Below are positions 6,773-7,976 of a stretch of 7,976 nucleotides of DNA, one piece after another. The number at the start of each line of letters is the position of its first letter. Position 1 is the first letter of the stretch. Below the pieces are notes generated by a model that did no database searches, was not told the origin of the DNA, and was given only the letters and a program-made list of their open reading frames with translations. Origin of the DNA: Planctomycetota bacterium. Lineage in GTDB: Bacteria; Planctomycetota; Planctomycetia; Pirellulales; Pirellulaceae. Made by a program: the position numbers and the translations under genes. Location: assembly GCA_024274855.1 (NCBI GenBank), contig JAJSAJ010000331.1:1-7976 (forward strand), given 5' to 3'.

Positions 6773-7049
6773 GAGATTCTACTCCTGGGGTTGGTTCTAA
6801 CGGGTTTCCGATCCGAACGACGCGGGTTGGCAAATGGGGCCAAGGAGCCGCCGCCCAACTCCGAACGGTGGCTCGTTTTGGTGCGACGCCTGATATCGGT
6901 AGCGTCTCAATCCGCGTGAAATGTACCTGGTAGCCAAAAATATCCAATCACGATTAAACCCGTGACTCGTTAACCGTCCGGAAGAATAGCGGATCGCCAC
7001 CGTCCCGCCTCCCACGGACTTGCCGACCGGAGTCACAACGCCCCACCGG

Positions 7050-7199
7050 CTATCCGTTGCTGTCTGTCTTTTGCATTCGGATCAAATCGAACACGTTGAA
7101 CAAGAAGGCCGACGATGGCGTGGAGCGGCAATGCACAGCGTGGATACGCCCCTTCGCAATACTCTGCCTGAGCATCTCTTCGAACCAGACGCTAGACAT
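7050..7199 (-). CDS. Possible 49-residue protein
   Basis: ATG 7199 is preceded by AGGG 5 nt upstream and by TACAAT at 7206-7211 on the same strand, though without a good -35. The translation begins MSSVWFEEMLRQSIAKGRIH and ends FNVFDLIRMQKTDSNG, with an amphipathic, protein-like composition and ordinary codons. No family recognised. It may equally be a chance frame in the spacer. Confidence 0.2.
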   Translation of the reverse strand: MSSVWFEEMLRQSIAKGRIHAVHCRSTPSSAFLFNVFDLIRMQKTDSNG

Positions 7200-7243
7200 G
7201 TCCGCCCTATTGTAGCACTTTCTCCGTCGATTGTTTTCCTTGT

Positions 7244-7531
7244 GTGGTAATTGAGTGTACAATCATTGGTTTGGAGCCAAGGCACCTGGCAGTACTCGTT
7301 TGTCGCACGTGTGCCTCTGGTATTGTTAACGTGGAACAGGTGCCACACGAGTGGGCCCGTTTCCAACCCGAACATCCGATGAGTTGGCATCCTTGCCCTT
7401 TTTGTAACCGTTCACGGAATGTAAGCCGCCGGTTCGCTTCCAAGGGGTCAGACCCATTTTCGGCGACAAGATGCGTTCGCGTAAAGAAATGCTTGCTCCG
7501 CCGAAAATTGCGTCAGACCCCAGCGGCGTGA
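7244..7531 (+). CDS. Possible zinc-ribbon small protein, tail altered by repeat
   Basis: A 95-codon frame from GTG 7244 with two CxxC knuckles: CRTC (residues 20-23) and CPFC (51-54), 27 residues apart, as in a zinc ribbon. Around them the text is protein-like (ASGIVNVEQVPHEWARFQPE). From 7444 the frame runs through an inverted-repeat element, so the last ~28 residues (SDPFSATRCVRVKK...) are probably not ancestral. No ribosome site precedes the GTG. It is either a small metal-binding protein whose end was replaced by the repeat, a gene remnant, or chance. Confidence 0.3.
   Translation: MVIECTIIGLEPRHLAVLVCRTCASGIVNVEQVPHEWARFQPEHPMSWHPCPFCNRSRNVSRRFASKGSDPFSATRCVRVKKCLLRRKLRQTPAA
7444..7521. 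repeat. GGGGTCAGACCC inverted-repeat element (REP/MITE-like)
   Basis: The left arm 7444-7465 begins GGGGTCAGACCC and ends ATTTTCGGCG. The right arm 7499-7521 begins CGCCGAAAAT and ends GTCAGACCCC. They are near-perfect inverted copies around a 33-nt centre. GGGGTC(A/T)GACCCC palindromes are familiar to me as dispersed repeats in many Gram-negative genomes, sometimes linked with REP-associated tyrosine transposases; no transposase gene is in this window. It lies 63 nt upstream of the TIM-barrel gene. Confidence 0.65.
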
Positions 7532-7551
7532 ACGGCTACCCCTTTTTTGTT

Positions 7552-7567
7552 GGCGGCCCGTGCCGCC
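7552..7567 (+). promoter_or_regulatory. Leader hairpin just upstream of ribosome site
   Basis: GGCGGC (7552-7557) and GCCGCC (7562-7567) pair perfectly with a 4-nt loop, immediately before the GGGAGAG ribosome site of the TIM-barrel gene and right after a T6 run. It could tune translation or protect the 5' end. It does not sequester the ribosome site itself. Confidence 0.35.
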
Positions 7568-7583
7568 CGGGAGAGATTTGAAA

Positions 7584-7976
7584 ATGCGCCGCCGTGTTGG
7601 ACTCGTTCTTGTTTTGTCGGTTGTGTTCGCGTCGATCTGTGACAGCACCTTGGCCAATAAGGTTGGACAGGGAAAGAGCTTTCGTGGCCCGACCGGCCTG
7701 CAGCTTTACAGCCTTCGCGCGATGTTCAAGACAGAGGGCGTTACGCCCACGCTCGATTTGGTCCGCCAATGGGGATTCAAGTATGTGGAAGTCGCCGGAA
7801 CTTATGGCATGACACCGGCTGAGTTCAAGTCGGAGCTGGATAAACGCGGATTGGTCCCGATTGGCAGCCACTTCCCATATAACCGTTTACGCGATGACAT
7901 CGATGGCGTTATCAAAGATGCCAAAGCGCTTGGGCTGCCCTATGTTGGTTGCGCCTGGATAAACCATAAAGGGCCA
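7584..7976 (+). CDS. Exported sugar isomerase/epimerase-like TIM-barrel protein (5' part)
   Basis: ATG 7584, with GGAGAG 8 nt upstream, opens 131 codons that run off the right edge. A signal peptide MRRRVGLVLVLSVVFASICD...LA is followed by probable cleavage after residue 24. The mature part starts GPTGLQLYSLRAMFK, the first strand of the xylose-isomerase-like / AP-endonuclease-2 TIM barrel, then TLDLVRQWGFKYVEVAGTYG, MTPAEFKSELDKRGLVPIGS, HFPY (a conserved His) and DAKALGLPYVGCAWI. This family (sugar phosphate isomerase/epimerase) usually binds a divalent metal and isomerises or epimerises sugars or related compounds; secreted versions are numerous in planctomycetes. The metal-binding Glu residues expected in the C-terminal half are outside the window, so activity cannot be judged. 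It is divergent from the Tat-protein gene. Confidence 0.9.
   Translation, partial: MRRRVGLVLVLSVVFASICDSTLANKVGQGKSFRGPTGLQLYSLRAMFKTEGVTPTLDLVRQWGFKYVEVAGTYGMTPAEFKSELDKRGLVPIGSHFPYNRLRDDIDGVIKDAKALGLPYVGCAWINHKGP

Larger units (their letters stand above)
6773..7583. other. Long spacer between divergent genes
   Basis: About 0.8 kb separating the minus-strand Tat-protein gene from the plus-strand TIM-barrel gene, so promoters for both should lie here; I see no confident -35/-10 pair. Two weak small ORFs (minus 7050-7199, plus 7244-7531) and an inverted-repeat element (7444-7521) are the only structure. The stretch 6773-7049 shows nothing I can support. No tRNA was found. Confidence 0.5.

Noticed and set aside
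6797..7036. Minus-strand 79-residue frame (contains GGGTVAIRYSSGRLTSHG)
   Set aside because: It overlaps the Tat-protein leader, has no ribosome site and mixed composition. It feels like sequence seen in other planctomycete spacers, but I cannot verify that it is a dispersed repeat.
7140..7200. TTCGAA-containing stretch resembling a tRNA T-loop
   Set aside because: No matching acceptor, D or anticodon stems could be built around it on either strand.
1..7976. CRISPR array, prophage, toxin-antitoxin or defence genes
   Set aside because: No spaced short direct repeats, integrase, Cas, toxin or restriction motifs were seen; the only direct repeats are the coding 210-bp units.

Overview
The window reads like accessory-to-ordinary chromosome of a planctomycete (Pirellulales/Rhodopirellula-like). 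No rRNA marker is present, so this is inference from gene content. The supports are: a Tat-exported Ig-plus-deacetylase-like protein, a signal-peptide TIM-barrel sugar isomerase/epimerase of a type greatly expanded in planctomycetes, a URO-D-family methyltransferase-like gene, loosely packed genes with long spacers, and a palindromic repeat whose one-frame translation gives the peptide EGEAPAEP, which I recall recurring in planctomycete genomes.

Layout. Bases 1-1133 (minus strand) hold the N-terminal part of a long Gln/Glu-rich coiled-coil protein that runs off the left edge; it contains 210-bp (70-residue, ten-heptad) tandem repeats. After a 0.4-kb spacer comes a small exported single-domain rhodanese (1543-1941, minus), another 0.37-kb spacer, then a complete asparaginyl-tRNA synthetase, asnS (2315-3706, minus). 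The 0.5 kb upstream of asnS contains two perfect palindromes and a plus-strand 64-codon open frame that has a perfect Shine-Dalgarno but ACG where a start codon should be. Next is a URO-D-family gene (4212-5393, minus) interrupted by an in-frame TAG at codon 314, so it is either a fresh pseudogene, a readthrough case or a sequencing error. Upstream of it lie a palindromic mobile-type repeat (5448-5527) and a Tat-signal protein with an Ig-like domain and a NodB-like domain (5606-6772, minus). An 0.8-kb region with only weak small ORFs follows. It ends in a second inverted-repeat element built on GGGGTCAGACCC (7444-7521). The last gene (7584 to the right edge, plus) is an exported xylose-isomerase-like TIM-barrel protein.

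How the genes relate. The Tat protein, the URO-D gene and the TIM-barrel protein fit the carbohydrate/one-carbon catabolic theme common in planctomycetes, but spacing and repeats argue against a tight operon. asnS is housekeeping and the rhodanese and coiled-coil genes look independent. I did not find a convincing new multi-gene system. The observations most worth checking are the in-frame amber codon, the ACG-start small frame, and the two palindromic repeat families.
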